Position numbers and translations under genes: made by a program | NCBI GenBank assembly: GCA_020849155.1 | Contig: JADLGU010000131.1 | Span: 1-8,970, forward strand | Source of the DNA: Rhodocyclaceae bacterium | GTDB lineage: Bacteria > Pseudomonadota > Gammaproteobacteria > Burkholderiales > Rhodocyclaceae | Length of the DNA stretch: 8,970 bases | Direction: 5' to 3' | The notes under the pieces: generated by a model | What the model saw: only the letters and a program-made list of their open reading frames with translations | What the model was told of the DNA's origin: nothing | The model's database searches: none | Part shown: positions 1 to 5,609 of the stretch, one piece after another | How positions within the stretch are numbered: position 1 is the stretch's first letter | Layout: each line of letters starts with the position of its first letter

Positions 1-204
1 GAACGCGGCGCCGGCGAGACGCTGGCCTGCGGCACCGGCGCCTGCGCCGCCGTCGTCGCCGGCATCCTGCGCGGCCTGCTCGACTCGCCGGTCAAGGTGG
101 CGACGCGCGGCGGCGAACTGGCCATCGCCTGGGAAGGTCCCGGCCGGCCGGTGATGATGACCGGGCCCGCCGTCTCGGTGTTCGACAGCGAAATCGATAT
201 TTGA
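1..204 (+). CDS. dapF: Diaminopimelate epimerase, C-terminal part (cut by window start)
   Basis: Only the last 67 residues are present, in frame from base 1 to a TGA at 202-204. The family reaction is the interconversion of LL- and meso-diaminopimelate in the cytoplasm, used for lysine and peptidoglycan synthesis. The sequence shows the C-terminal signature: GAGETLACGTGACA at residues 3-16 of the fragment, where Cys10 matches the second catalytic cysteine of the two-cysteine racemase mechanism. It is followed by a strand-rich tail ending in VMMTGPAVSVF, the usual DapF ending. The N-terminal half with the first catalytic cysteine lies outside the window. The gene sits 18 bases upstream of the DUF484 gene, and dapF next to DUF484 and xerC is a common proteobacterial order. 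The identification is firm; only completeness is limited. Confidence 0.96.
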   Translation, partial: ERGAGETLACGTGACAAVVAGILRGLLDSPVKVATRGGELAIAWEGPGRPVMMTGPAVSVFDSEIDI

Positions 205-206
205 TC

Positions 207-214
207 AAGGGGGA
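207..214 (+). promoter_or_regulatory. Shine-Dalgarno region of the DUF484 gene
   Basis: The purine-rich run AAGGGGGA lies 8 bases before the ATG at 223. A second AGGA (219-222) directly abuts the ATG and is too close to act as the site. The upstream run supports 223 as the start. Confidence 0.5.
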
Positions 215-222
215 AGACAGGA

Positions 223-870
223 ATGAAAGCCGATGAAATCGCCCGTTACCTGCAGGACAACCCGAAGTTCTTCGACGAGTACGCCGACCTGCTGGCGCAG
301 CTCTACATCCCGCACCCGCACGGCGGCCGCGCCATCTCCATCACCGAGCGGCAGATCCTCACCCTGCGGGAGAAGGCCAAGCAGCTGGAGGCCAAGCTGG
401 GCGAGCTGATCCGCTTCGGCGAGGAGAACGACGTCATCGGCGAGAAGGTGCACCGCCTGGCCGTCGCCCTGGCCGGCGCGCGCGACTTCGATGCCGCGCG
501 GCGCGCGCTGCTGACGCACCTGACCGAGGACTTCGCCGTGCCGCACGCCGCCTTCCGGCTGTGGAACGTCGCCACGGGAAGCGGCGCGGAGTTCGGCGAG
601 GTGACGGAGCAGACCCGCATCTTCGCCGCCGGCATGAACCATCCCTTCTGCGGCGCCAACGCCGGTTTCGAGGCCGCCGCCTGGTTCGGCGAAAGCGGCG
701 CGAACGTGCGCTCGGTGGCGCTGGTGGCGCTGCGGCGCGAGGCCGAGACGGTCGGCCTGCTGGCCCTCGGCTCCGAGGACGTGCAGCGCTTCTATCCGGA
801 GATGGGCACGCTCTACCTCGGCCACCTCGGCGAGCTGGCGAGCGCGGCGCTGCTGCGGACCCTGGGGTAG
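223..870 (+). CDS. DUF484 family protein (GAF-like domain)
   Basis: A 215-residue protein. Family hallmarks visible are YLQDNPKFF near residues 9-17, HPHGGRAISITERQ near 31-44, and a C-terminal LLALGSEDVQRFYPEMGTLYL near 179-199. Residues about 40-68 are charged and heptad-like (a short coiled coil). The remainder, about 83-212, resembles a GAF-type alpha/beta fold, which often senses small molecules or mediates dimerisation. No catalytic residues are apparent and no function is established for the family; a role tied to XerC is suggested only by the recurrent adjacency of the two genes. It starts 18 bases after dapF and ends 2 bases before xerC, so the three are probably co-transcribed. Length is usual for the family. 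The annotation is confident; the function is unknown. Confidence 0.93.
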   Translation: MKADEIARYLQDNPKFFDEYADLLAQLYIPHPHGGRAISITERQILTLREKAKQLEAKLGELIRFGEENDVIGEKVHRLAVALAGARDFDAARRALLTHLTEDFAVPHAAFRLWNVATGSGAEFGEVTEQTRIFAAGMNHPFCGANAGFEAAAWFGESGANVRSVALVALRREAETVGLLALGSEDVQRFYPEMGTLYLGHLGELASAALLRTLG

Positions 871-872
871 CG

Positions 873-1778
873 ATGTCCGGGCTGGCGGGCGATGAGGCCA
901 AGGCCGCCGTAGCGGCCTGGCTCGACGAGCTGGCCCATCAGCGCCGCGCCAGCCCGCTGACCCTGGAGAGCTACGGCCACGATCTCGTCGCGCTGCTGTC
1001 CCTGGCCGGTGCCGCGCCGCTCGACAAGCTGAAACACCACGACATCCGCCGCTTCGTCGCGCAGCTGCATGGGCGCGGCCTGTCGGGCCGTTCGCTGGCG
1101 CGCGTGCTGTCGGCCTGGCGCGGCTTCTTCAACTGGCTGGCGAAGCGGCGCGGCCTGGAACAGAACCCCTGCCTGGCGGTGCGCGCGCCGAAGGCGAAGA
1201 AGGCGCTGCCCGCCGTGCTCTCGCCCGACCAGGCCCATGCCCTGCTGGAGACCGATGCCTCCGACCTGCTGGAGTTGCGCGACAAGGCGATGTTCGAGCT
1301 GTGCTACTCGTCGGGCCTGCGCCTGGCCGAGCTGGCTGGCCTCGATGTCGGCGCGGCGCAGGACCTGGCGGCGGGCGAGGTGACCGACACCGGCAAGCGC
1401 GCCAAGACGCGCACGGTGCCCGTCGGCGCCAAGGCGCGGGCGGCGCTGGCGGCCTGGCTGGCGCGGCGCGGCGAACTCGCCGCCGCCGACTGCCCGGCGC
1501 TGTTCGTCAGCCGGCGCGGCACGCGCCTGTCGATGCGCATGGTCCAGCTCAGGCTCGAGCGCTGGGGAAAGAAGGCCGGCCTCGGCGCCCACGTGCACCC
1601 GCACATGCTGCGCCATTCCTTCGCCTCGCACGTGCTGCAGTCCTCCGGCGACCTGCGCGCCGTGCAGGAGATGCTCGGCCATTCCAGCATCGGCACGACG
1701 CAGGTGTATACGCATCTGGACTTCCAGCATCTGGCCAAGGTGTACGACGCGGCGCATCCGAGGGCCAGGAAAAAGTGA
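873..1778 (+). CDS. xerC: Tyrosine recombinase XerC
   Basis: A 301-residue site-specific tyrosine recombinase. With XerD the family resolves chromosome dimers at dif during division. Residues about 10-97 form the SAM-like N-terminal core-binding domain. The catalytic domain carries the full set of active residues: Arg150 (SSGLRLAEL), Lys175 (TGKRAKTR; Lys178 is a less likely alternative), His244 and Arg247 (HPHMLRHSFASH), His270 (LGHSSIGTTQ) and the Tyr279 nucleophile (VYTHLDF). The spacing matches Escherichia coli XerC almost exactly. The ATG at 873 was chosen because it follows the DUF484 stop by 2 bases and gives the expected length; an in-frame upstream extension to 561 would overlap DUF484 entirely. 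No good Shine-Dalgarno is visible, so coupling is likely. Position after dapF and DUF484 favours XerC over XerD. The protein looks intact. Confidence 0.96.
   Translation: MSGLAGDEAKAAVAAWLDELAHQRRASPLTLESYGHDLVALLSLAGAAPLDKLKHHDIRRFVAQLHGRGLSGRSLARVLSAWRGFFNWLAKRRGLEQNPCLAVRAPKAKKALPAVLSPDQAHALLETDASDLLELRDKAMFELCYSSGLRLAELAGLDVGAAQDLAAGEVTDTGKRAKTRTVPVGAKARAALAAWLARRGELAAADCPALFVSRRGTRLSMRMVQLRLERWGKKAGLGAHVHPHMLRHSFASHVLQSSGDLRAVQEMLGHSSIGTTQVYTHLDFQHLAKVYDAAHPRARKK
1767..1770 (+). promoter_or_regulatory. Ribosome binding site supporting a GTG start
   Basis: AGGA lies inside the last codons of xerC, 4 bases before the GTG at 1775. It supports a GTG start that overlaps the xerC TGA as GTGA, a translational-coupling arrangement. 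Confidence 0.5.
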
Positions 1779-2629
1779 GCGCGGCCGCACCGGTTCGTCA
1801 GTGGCTCTCGGAGGCCGCGCAGCGCATCGACGCGGCCCTGGGGCCGGCCCACGTGCGGCGCATCGTGCTGCCGCCGCAGGCCGACCGGCCGGGCAAGGAG
1901 GGCGAGTTCTGCGCCGTGCAGCTCGACTGCGGCAGCGTCGGACTGGCCTTTACCCTGCTCGACGGCACGCTGGCGGCGCTGCATGGGCGCGGCGCGGATT
2001 CGGGCCGCGCGGCGATGGAGCTGGTGCGCGGCTACGCGGCAGGCGACGGCGCGGCGCGCGCCTTGGGCCTGGCGACGATCAACGCCCTGACGCGCCGTCT
2101 CTACGACCGCTCAGGCTACCTGCCCGACGATTCCGTCGATTCCTTCGGCTCGCTGGCGCTGAAATCCGGCGACCGCCTCGGCATGGTCGGCCATTTCACG
2201 CCGCTGATCGAACAGGCGCGCGCGCTGGGCGTTCCCGTCACCGTGCTGGAGCTGAAGGCGGAGCTGGTGCGCGAGGAGGAGGGCCTCATTGTCACGCTCG
2301 ACCCGGCACGCCTTGCCGGCTGCAACAAGATCGTGTCGACCAGCACGCTGCTGCTCAACGACACCTTCGAGCGGGTGCGCGAGGCGTGGCGCGGGGCGCA
2401 GGCCGTCGCCATCGTCGGCCCCTCGGCCGGCTGCCCGCCCGATGCGCTCTTCGCCGCCGGGGTCTCGGCGGTGGGCACGGCCTGGATCGCCGATGCCGAG
2501 GCTTTCCTCGCCCGCGTCGCCGCCGGCGAGAAGTGGGGCGCGAGCGCACGCAAGGTGACGCTGACCCCGCGACGGTATCCCGGGCTCGACGCCCTGCTCG
2601 AAAAAGCGAAGCAAACATGCCGGAGCTGA
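1775..2629 (+). CDS. DUF364/DUF4213 family protein (putative heavy-metal chelation fold)
   Basis: A 284-residue cytoplasmic protein without signal peptide. The N-terminal part (about 10-110) fits DUF4213, including ALGLATINAL at 96-105. The C-terminal part (about 125-270) fits the Rossmann-like DUF364 domain, with MVGHFTPLI at 137-145, STLLLNDTFE near 190-199, and VGPSAGCPPDALFAAGV near 214-230. The first structures of this family showed an enolase-N-like plus Rossmann-like fold, and heavy-metal chelation was proposed; no reaction has been proven. Cysteines at 46, 52, 183, 220 and 282 are visible but form no classical motif. The GTG start at 1775 overlaps the xerC stop by 4 bases and has an AGGA site; the next in-frame ATG (2014) would remove most of the first domain. 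The end overlaps rlmI by 13 bases. Nearness to a metal-uptake module a gene downstream is suggestive but only inferential. Confidence 0.85.
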   Translation: MSAAAPVRQWLSEAAQRIDAALGPAHVRRIVLPPQADRPGKEGEFCAVQLDCGSVGLAFTLLDGTLAALHGRGADSGRAAMELVRGYAAGDGAARALGLATINALTRRLYDRSGYLPDDSVDSFGSLALKSGDRLGMVGHFTPLIEQARALGVPVTVLELKAELVREEEGLIVTLDPARLAGCNKIVSTSTLLLNDTFERVREAWRGAQAVAIVGPSAGCPPDALFAAGVSAVGTAWIADAEAFLARVAAGEKWGASARKVTLTPRRYPGLDALLEKAKQTCRS

Positions 2630-3804
2630 TCCTCAAGCCCGGCAAGGAGCGCTCCGTGATGCGCCGCCACCCCTGGATCTTCGAAGGCGCGGTGGCGCAC
2701 CTGAAGGGCCGCGCCCGCGCCGGCGACACGGTGGACGTCCTCGCCGACAATGGCCGCCCGCTCGGGCGGGCGGCCTTCAGCCCGCAGTCGCAGATCCGCG
2801 CGCGGCTGTGGAGTTTCGATGCCGAAGAGACCATCGACCATGCCTTCTTCAAGCGCCGCGTCGCCGCCGCCGTCGCCGCGCGGGCGGCGCTGCCGGAGCT
2901 GCGGGAGCAGCAGGGCCTGCGCCTTATCCACGGCGAATCCGATGGTCTGCCCGGCGTCATCGCCGACCGCTACGGCGACACGGTGGTGCTGCAGCTGAAC
3001 AGCGCCGGCGCCGAGAAGTGGCGCGAGGCCATGGTTGCCGCGCTGGTGCAGGCGAGCGGCTGCGCGCGCGTTTTCGAGCGCTCGGACTCCGACGTGCGCG
3101 GCCTGGAGGGACTCGAGCCGCGCACGGGCGCCCTGCACGGCGACGAACCCGGGGAGGTGATCATCGAGGAGCACGGCGTCCGCCTCGCCGTCGACATCCG
3201 CGGCGGCCACAAGCCCGGCTTCGACCTCGACCAGCGCGAGAACCGCCTGCTGGCGCGCCGGCTCGCCGCCGGCCGCAGCGCGCTCAACTGCTTCTGCTAC
3301 ACCGGCGGCTTCAGCCTGCAGGCGCTGGCCGGCGGCGCGGCGAGCGTGCTCTCCATCGACAGCTCCGGCCCGGCGCTGGAAGGCGCGCGGCGCAACCTGG
3401 CACTCAATCCGCAGCTCGACGCGGCGCGCGCCGCGTGGCGCGACGCCGACGTCTTCGAGGAGCTGCGGGCGCTGAAGAAGGCCGGCGCGCGCTTCGACCT
3501 CATCATCCTCGACCCGCCCAAGTTCGCGCCCTCCGCCGCCCACGCCGAGCGGGCGGCGCGCGCCTACAAGGACATCAACCTGCTCGGCTTCCGCCTGCTC
3601 AATCCCGGCGGCCTGCTGATGAGCTATTCCTGCTCGGGCGGCATCGGCGTCGAGCTGTTCCAGAAGATCCTTGCCGGCGCGGCAAGCGACGCCGGCGTCG
3701 ATGCGCGCATCCTGCGCCGCCTCGCCGCCGCGCCCGACCACCCGGTGGCGCTGGCCTTCCCGGAAGGGGAATACCTGAAGGGCCTGCTCTGCCAGGTGGT
3801 ATGA
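2617..3804 (+). CDS. rlmI: Class I SAM-dependent 23S rRNA m5C methyltransferase, RlmI-like
   Basis: A 395-residue protein, close to the 396 of E. coli RlmI, which methylates cytosine 1962 of 23S rRNA. Residues 1-75 form the N-terminal PUA RNA-binding domain (LKPGKERSVMRRHPWIFEGA). A central EEHGVRLAVDIRGGHKPGFDLDQRENR region (184-210) matches the RlmI signature. The methyltransferase domain follows: NCFCYTGGFSLQAL (224-237) as the SAM-binding motif I, SIDSS (246-250), DLIILDPPKF (294-303), and SYSCSGG (336-342) containing the probable catalytic Cys339. The start ATG at 2617 is inside the DUF364 gene (13-base overlap), so translation is probably coupled; no strong Shine-Dalgarno is seen. Family membership is firm. 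The exact target base is assigned by homology, and close paralogues such as RlmL/RlmK-type enzymes have different lengths and domains. Confidence 0.92.
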   Translation: MPELILKPGKERSVMRRHPWIFEGAVAHLKGRARAGDTVDVLADNGRPLGRAAFSPQSQIRARLWSFDAEETIDHAFFKRRVAAAVAARAALPELREQQGLRLIHGESDGLPGVIADRYGDTVVLQLNSAGAEKWREAMVAALVQASGCARVFERSDSDVRGLEGLEPRTGALHGDEPGEVIIEEHGVRLAVDIRGGHKPGFDLDQRENRLLARRLAAGRSALNCFCYTGGFSLQALAGGAASVLSIDSSGPALEGARRNLALNPQLDAARAAWRDADVFEELRALKKAGARFDLIILDPPKFAPSAAHAERAARAYKDINLLGFRLLNPGGLLMSYSCSGGIGVELFQKILAGAASDAGVDARILRRLAAAPDHPVALAFPEGEYLKGLLCQVV

Positions 3805-3818
3805 TCGCCGCGCCATGA
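3801..3818 (+). other. Five-codon mini-ORF bridging rlmI and the next gene
   Basis: ATG at 3801 overlaps the rlmI stop as ATGA (3801-3804). The frame reads M-I-A-A-P and stops at TGA 3816-3818, which overlaps the next gene's ATG (3815) again as ATGA. AGGTGG at 3793-3798 is the only Shine-Dalgarno-like run nearby; it is 2 bases before 3801 and 16 before 3815. The geometry would let ribosomes hand over from rlmI to the downstream gene by re-initiation. It may equally be chance. Confidence 0.3.
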
Positions 3819-4147
3819 CCTTGCGCCGCAAGCTGATCGCCCTCCTCGCCCTGCTGTGCTTCTTCGGTGCGCAGCAGGCGGCGTTCGCCCATTGGGCGGC
3901 GCACCTCGGCGCGCCGGCGGCGGTCGGCGCCGAGGCGCCCGACGGCGAACATGCCGCCGCGGCGGTGCTCGGCCAGTCCTGCACCAGTTGCGCCGCCTTC
4001 GCCGGCCTCGATGCGGCGTTGCCGGGCGGCACGCTCCCGCTTGCAGACGCGCCCGTTTTCGACCAAGCCGCCCTGCCGGCGCCGCGGGAAAAGTCGGTCT
4101 CCGCAATACGGCGCTACGATTCCCGCGCCCCGCCAGCCGTTCTCTGA
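3815..4147 (+). CDS. Small exported Cys/His protein, DUF2946-like
   Basis: A 110-residue protein with a clear signal peptide: RRK at 4-6, a hydrophobic stretch LIALLALLCFFG (7-18), and an AFA cleavage site at 23-25. The predicted mature chain starts with His26. It holds further His30 and His46, a CTSC motif (Cys56 and Cys59), and a C-terminal RRYDSRAPPA. This layout (short exported protein, a few His/Cys residues, an RAPP-type ending) resembles DUF2946-like proteins found near metal-transport genes, but I cannot confirm the family by sequence search. It lies 10 bases after rlmI and 66 before the outer-membrane barrel gene, so a periplasmic metal-handling or sensing role in the same locus is plausible. 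No function is proven. The ATG at 3815 is chosen because it places the signal peptide correctly; no strong ribosome site precedes it. Confidence 0.75.
   Translation: MTLRRKLIALLALLCFFGAQQAAFAHWAAHLGAPAAVGAEAPDGEHAAAAVLGQSCTSCAAFAGLDAALPGGTLPLADAPVFDQAALPAPREKSVSAIRRYDSRAPPAVL
4087..4114 (+). repeat. Imperfect direct repeat, copy 1
   Basis: 28 bases inside the 3' end of the small exported protein gene. They match copy 2 (4381-4410) at 26 of 28 positions with a single 2-base gap. The shared core includes GTCTCCGCAA followed by [T/C]ACGGCGC, and contains CCG-5 bases-CGG. Confidence 0.7.
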
Positions 4148-4166
4148 AGCCCCGAAATCGTTCGAA

Positions 4167-4187
4167 CCGCCGCGCCGCGCGCGGCGG
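4167..4187 (+). other. Perfect GC hairpin upstream of the barrel gene
   Basis: CCGCCGCGC (4167-4175), a 3-base loop, then GCGCGGCGG (4179-4187): a perfect 9-bp stem made only of G and C. It lies between two genes, 26 bases before the barrel gene start. There is no T-run after it, so a classical intrinsic terminator is unlikely. An mRNA stability or processing element, or partial attenuation, is possible. Just before it is the 8-base palindrome GTTCGAAC (4160-4167). Confidence 0.55.
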
Positions 4188-4203
4188 CCGTTCCATTCGC
4201 TTT

Positions 4204-4207
4204 GGAG
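4204..4207 (+). promoter_or_regulatory. Ribosome binding site of the barrel gene
   Basis: GGAG lies 6 bases before the ATG at 4214. It decides this start over an in-frame TTG at 4202, which would itself overlap the site and add four residues before the signal peptide. Confidence 0.7.
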
Positions 4208-4213
4208 AATTCC

Positions 4214-5599
4214 ATGTTTCGCATCGCATTGCTTGCCGCCGCCGCGTCGCTGGCCCTGCCCGCCGCGGCCGGCGACGAAGACCTGAAAGCCCTGCGCGAG
4301 GAAGTCGCGCAGATGAAGAAAGCCTACGAATCGCGCATCGAGTCGCTCGAGCAGCGGCTGGCCGCCGCCGAATCCGCCCAGGAAAAAAGTCCGTCTCCGC
4401 AACACGGCGCGGTTTCCCCGCCGGCGGCGGCCGGCGGCTTCAATCCCGAGGTCTCGCTCATCCTGCAGGGCCAGTACCGCCGCATGAAGGAGGTGCCCGA
4501 GCGCGCCATCACCGGCTATTGGCCGGCCGGCGGCCACGACCATGGCGGCGCCGAGCGCGGCTTCTCGCTGGACAACTCCGAGCTGATCGTCTCGGCCAAC
4601 ATCAACCCGTATTTCCGCGGCCTGCTCAACGTCGCCCTCAAGGACGGCGAGGCCGAGGTCGAGGAGGCCTGGTTCCAGACGCTGGGCCTGGGGCAGGGCT
4701 TCACGCTGAAGGGCGGCCGCTTCCTCTCCGGCATCGGTTACCTCAACGAGCAGCATCCCCATGCCTGGGATTTCGCCGACGCGCCGCTGATGTCGAAGGC
4801 GCTGTTCGGCGAGCACTACGGCCAGGACGGCCTGCAGCTGAAGTGGGTGGCGCCGACCGATCTGTTCATGGAGTTCGGCGCCGAGCTCGGCCGCGGCGCC
4901 GGCTTTCCCGGCAGCGACCGCAACAAGAACTCGGCTGGGGCAAGCGCGCTGTTCGCCCATCTCGGCGGCGACGTGGGCCGCTCGCACGCCTGGCGCGCCG
5001 GACTGTCCTGGCTGACGACGCGGGCGAACGGGCGCGAGGCGCACTTCGAGGACACCGACGCCGCCGGCCCGAACGAGGTGGAGGGCCTGTTCACCGGCCG
5101 CAGCCGCACCCTGATCGCCGACTTCGTCTGGAAGTGGGCGCCGGACGGCAACCCGAAGCAGCGCAACCTCAAGCTGCAGGCGGAGCTGTTCCGCCGCACG
5201 GAGCACGGCGAGCTGGCCTGCGGTTCGGACGTGGCGACCTCGCCCTGTCTGGGCGGCGTCGGCCTGGGCCGCCTGCGCAGCGCCCAGACCGGCGGCTACG
5301 CCCAGGCGGTGTGGCAGTTCATGCCGCGCTGGCGCGTCGGCTACCGCTTCGACTGGCTCAACGCCGGCTCGAAGCGCTACGACCCGGCCACCGTCTTCGC
5401 CGCGCTCGACCCGGCCAACGCCTATTTCGGCCGCCACCGGCCGCAGCGCCACAGCCTGATGCTCGACTGGTCGCAGGACGAGTTCTCGCGCCTGCGCCTG
5501 CAGTTCGCCCGCGACCGCGCGATGCAGGGCGTCAGCGACAACCAGGTGACGCTGCAGTACATCATGAGCCTGGGCGCCCACGGCGCCCACAAGTTCTGA
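4214..5599 (+). CDS. Outer-membrane beta-barrel (porin-like) protein of a metal-uptake locus
   Basis: A 461-residue protein. Residues 1-19 are a signal peptide (MFRIALLAAAASLALPAAA) with cleavage before Gly20. Residues 21-54 form a charged coiled coil (LKALREEVAQMKKAYESR onward). A low-complexity Pro/Ala linker follows, then from about 76 alternating beta-strand-like segments, ending in Phe461 as outer-membrane barrels usually do. The coiled coil plus barrel resembles phosphate-selective-porin-type proteins. No TonB box or plug domain is seen, so it is not an obvious TonB receptor. His clusters occur at 108-110 (GGHDHGG), 181-183 (HPH) and 456-459 (AHGAH). Cys336 and Cys345 could form a loop disulphide. 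It lies 10 bases before the metal-binding protein gene, suggesting passage of zinc or a similar metal across the outer membrane. The barrel assignment is good; the substrate is inferred only from context. Confidence 0.8.
   Translation: MFRIALLAAAASLALPAAAGDEDLKALREEVAQMKKAYESRIESLEQRLAAAESAQEKSPSPQHGAVSPPAAAGGFNPEVSLILQGQYRRMKEVPERAITGYWPAGGHDHGGAERGFSLDNSELIVSANINPYFRGLLNVALKDGEAEVEEAWFQTLGLGQGFTLKGGRFLSGIGYLNEQHPHAWDFADAPLMSKALFGEHYGQDGLQLKWVAPTDLFMEFGAELGRGAGFPGSDRNKNSAGASALFAHLGGDVGRSHAWRAGLSWLTTRANGREAHFEDTDAAGPNEVEGLFTGRSRTLIADFVWKWAPDGNPKQRNLKLQAELFRRTEHGELACGSDVATSPCLGGVGLGRLRSAQTGGYAQAVWQFMPRWRVGYRFDWLNAGSKRYDPATVFAALDPANAYFGRHRPQRHSLMLDWSQDEFSRLRLQFARDRAMQGVSDNQVTLQYIMSLGAHGAHKF
4381..4410 (+). 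repeat. Imperfect direct repeat, copy 2
   Basis: 30 bases within the barrel gene, just after its coiled-coil segment, matching copy 1 (4087-4114) apart from two substitutions and two extra A bases. The two copies are 294 bases apart. Because of the gap they are read in different frames, so the likeness is at DNA level and not explained by similar protein sequence. Confidence 0.7.
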
Positions 5600-5604
5600 G
5601 GAGA
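5599..5604 (+). promoter_or_regulatory. Strong ribosome binding site of the metal-binding protein gene
   Basis: AGGAGA overlaps the last base of the barrel gene's stop codon and lies 5 bases before the ATG at 5610. It is the best Shine-Dalgarno in the window and suggests high expression of the binding protein relative to its neighbours. Confidence 0.75.
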
Positions 5605-5609
5605 CGACG

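Noticed and set aside
561..872. In-frame upstream extension of xerC
   Set aside because: It would overlap most of the DUF484 gene and add Arg-rich sequence not found in XerC; the ATG at 873 gives the expected 301 residues.
2116..4032. Long minus-strand open frame of 638 codons
   Set aside because: It lies opposite the confidently identified DUF364, rlmI and small exported protein genes; its Arg/Ala/Gln-rich composition is typical of shadow frames in GC-rich DNA.
4167..4187. Intrinsic terminator
   Set aside because: The stem is strong, but no run of T follows, and the genes on both sides look functionally linked.
4202..4213. TTG start for the barrel gene
   Set aside because: It would overlap the GGAG ribosome site and add four residues before a normal signal peptide; the ATG at 4214 has correct spacing.
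4148..4213. Zur-type operator in the intergenic gap
   Set aside because: No AT-rich GTTATA-type palindrome like the known proteobacterial Zur site could be seen; GTTCGAAC is too short and different to call.
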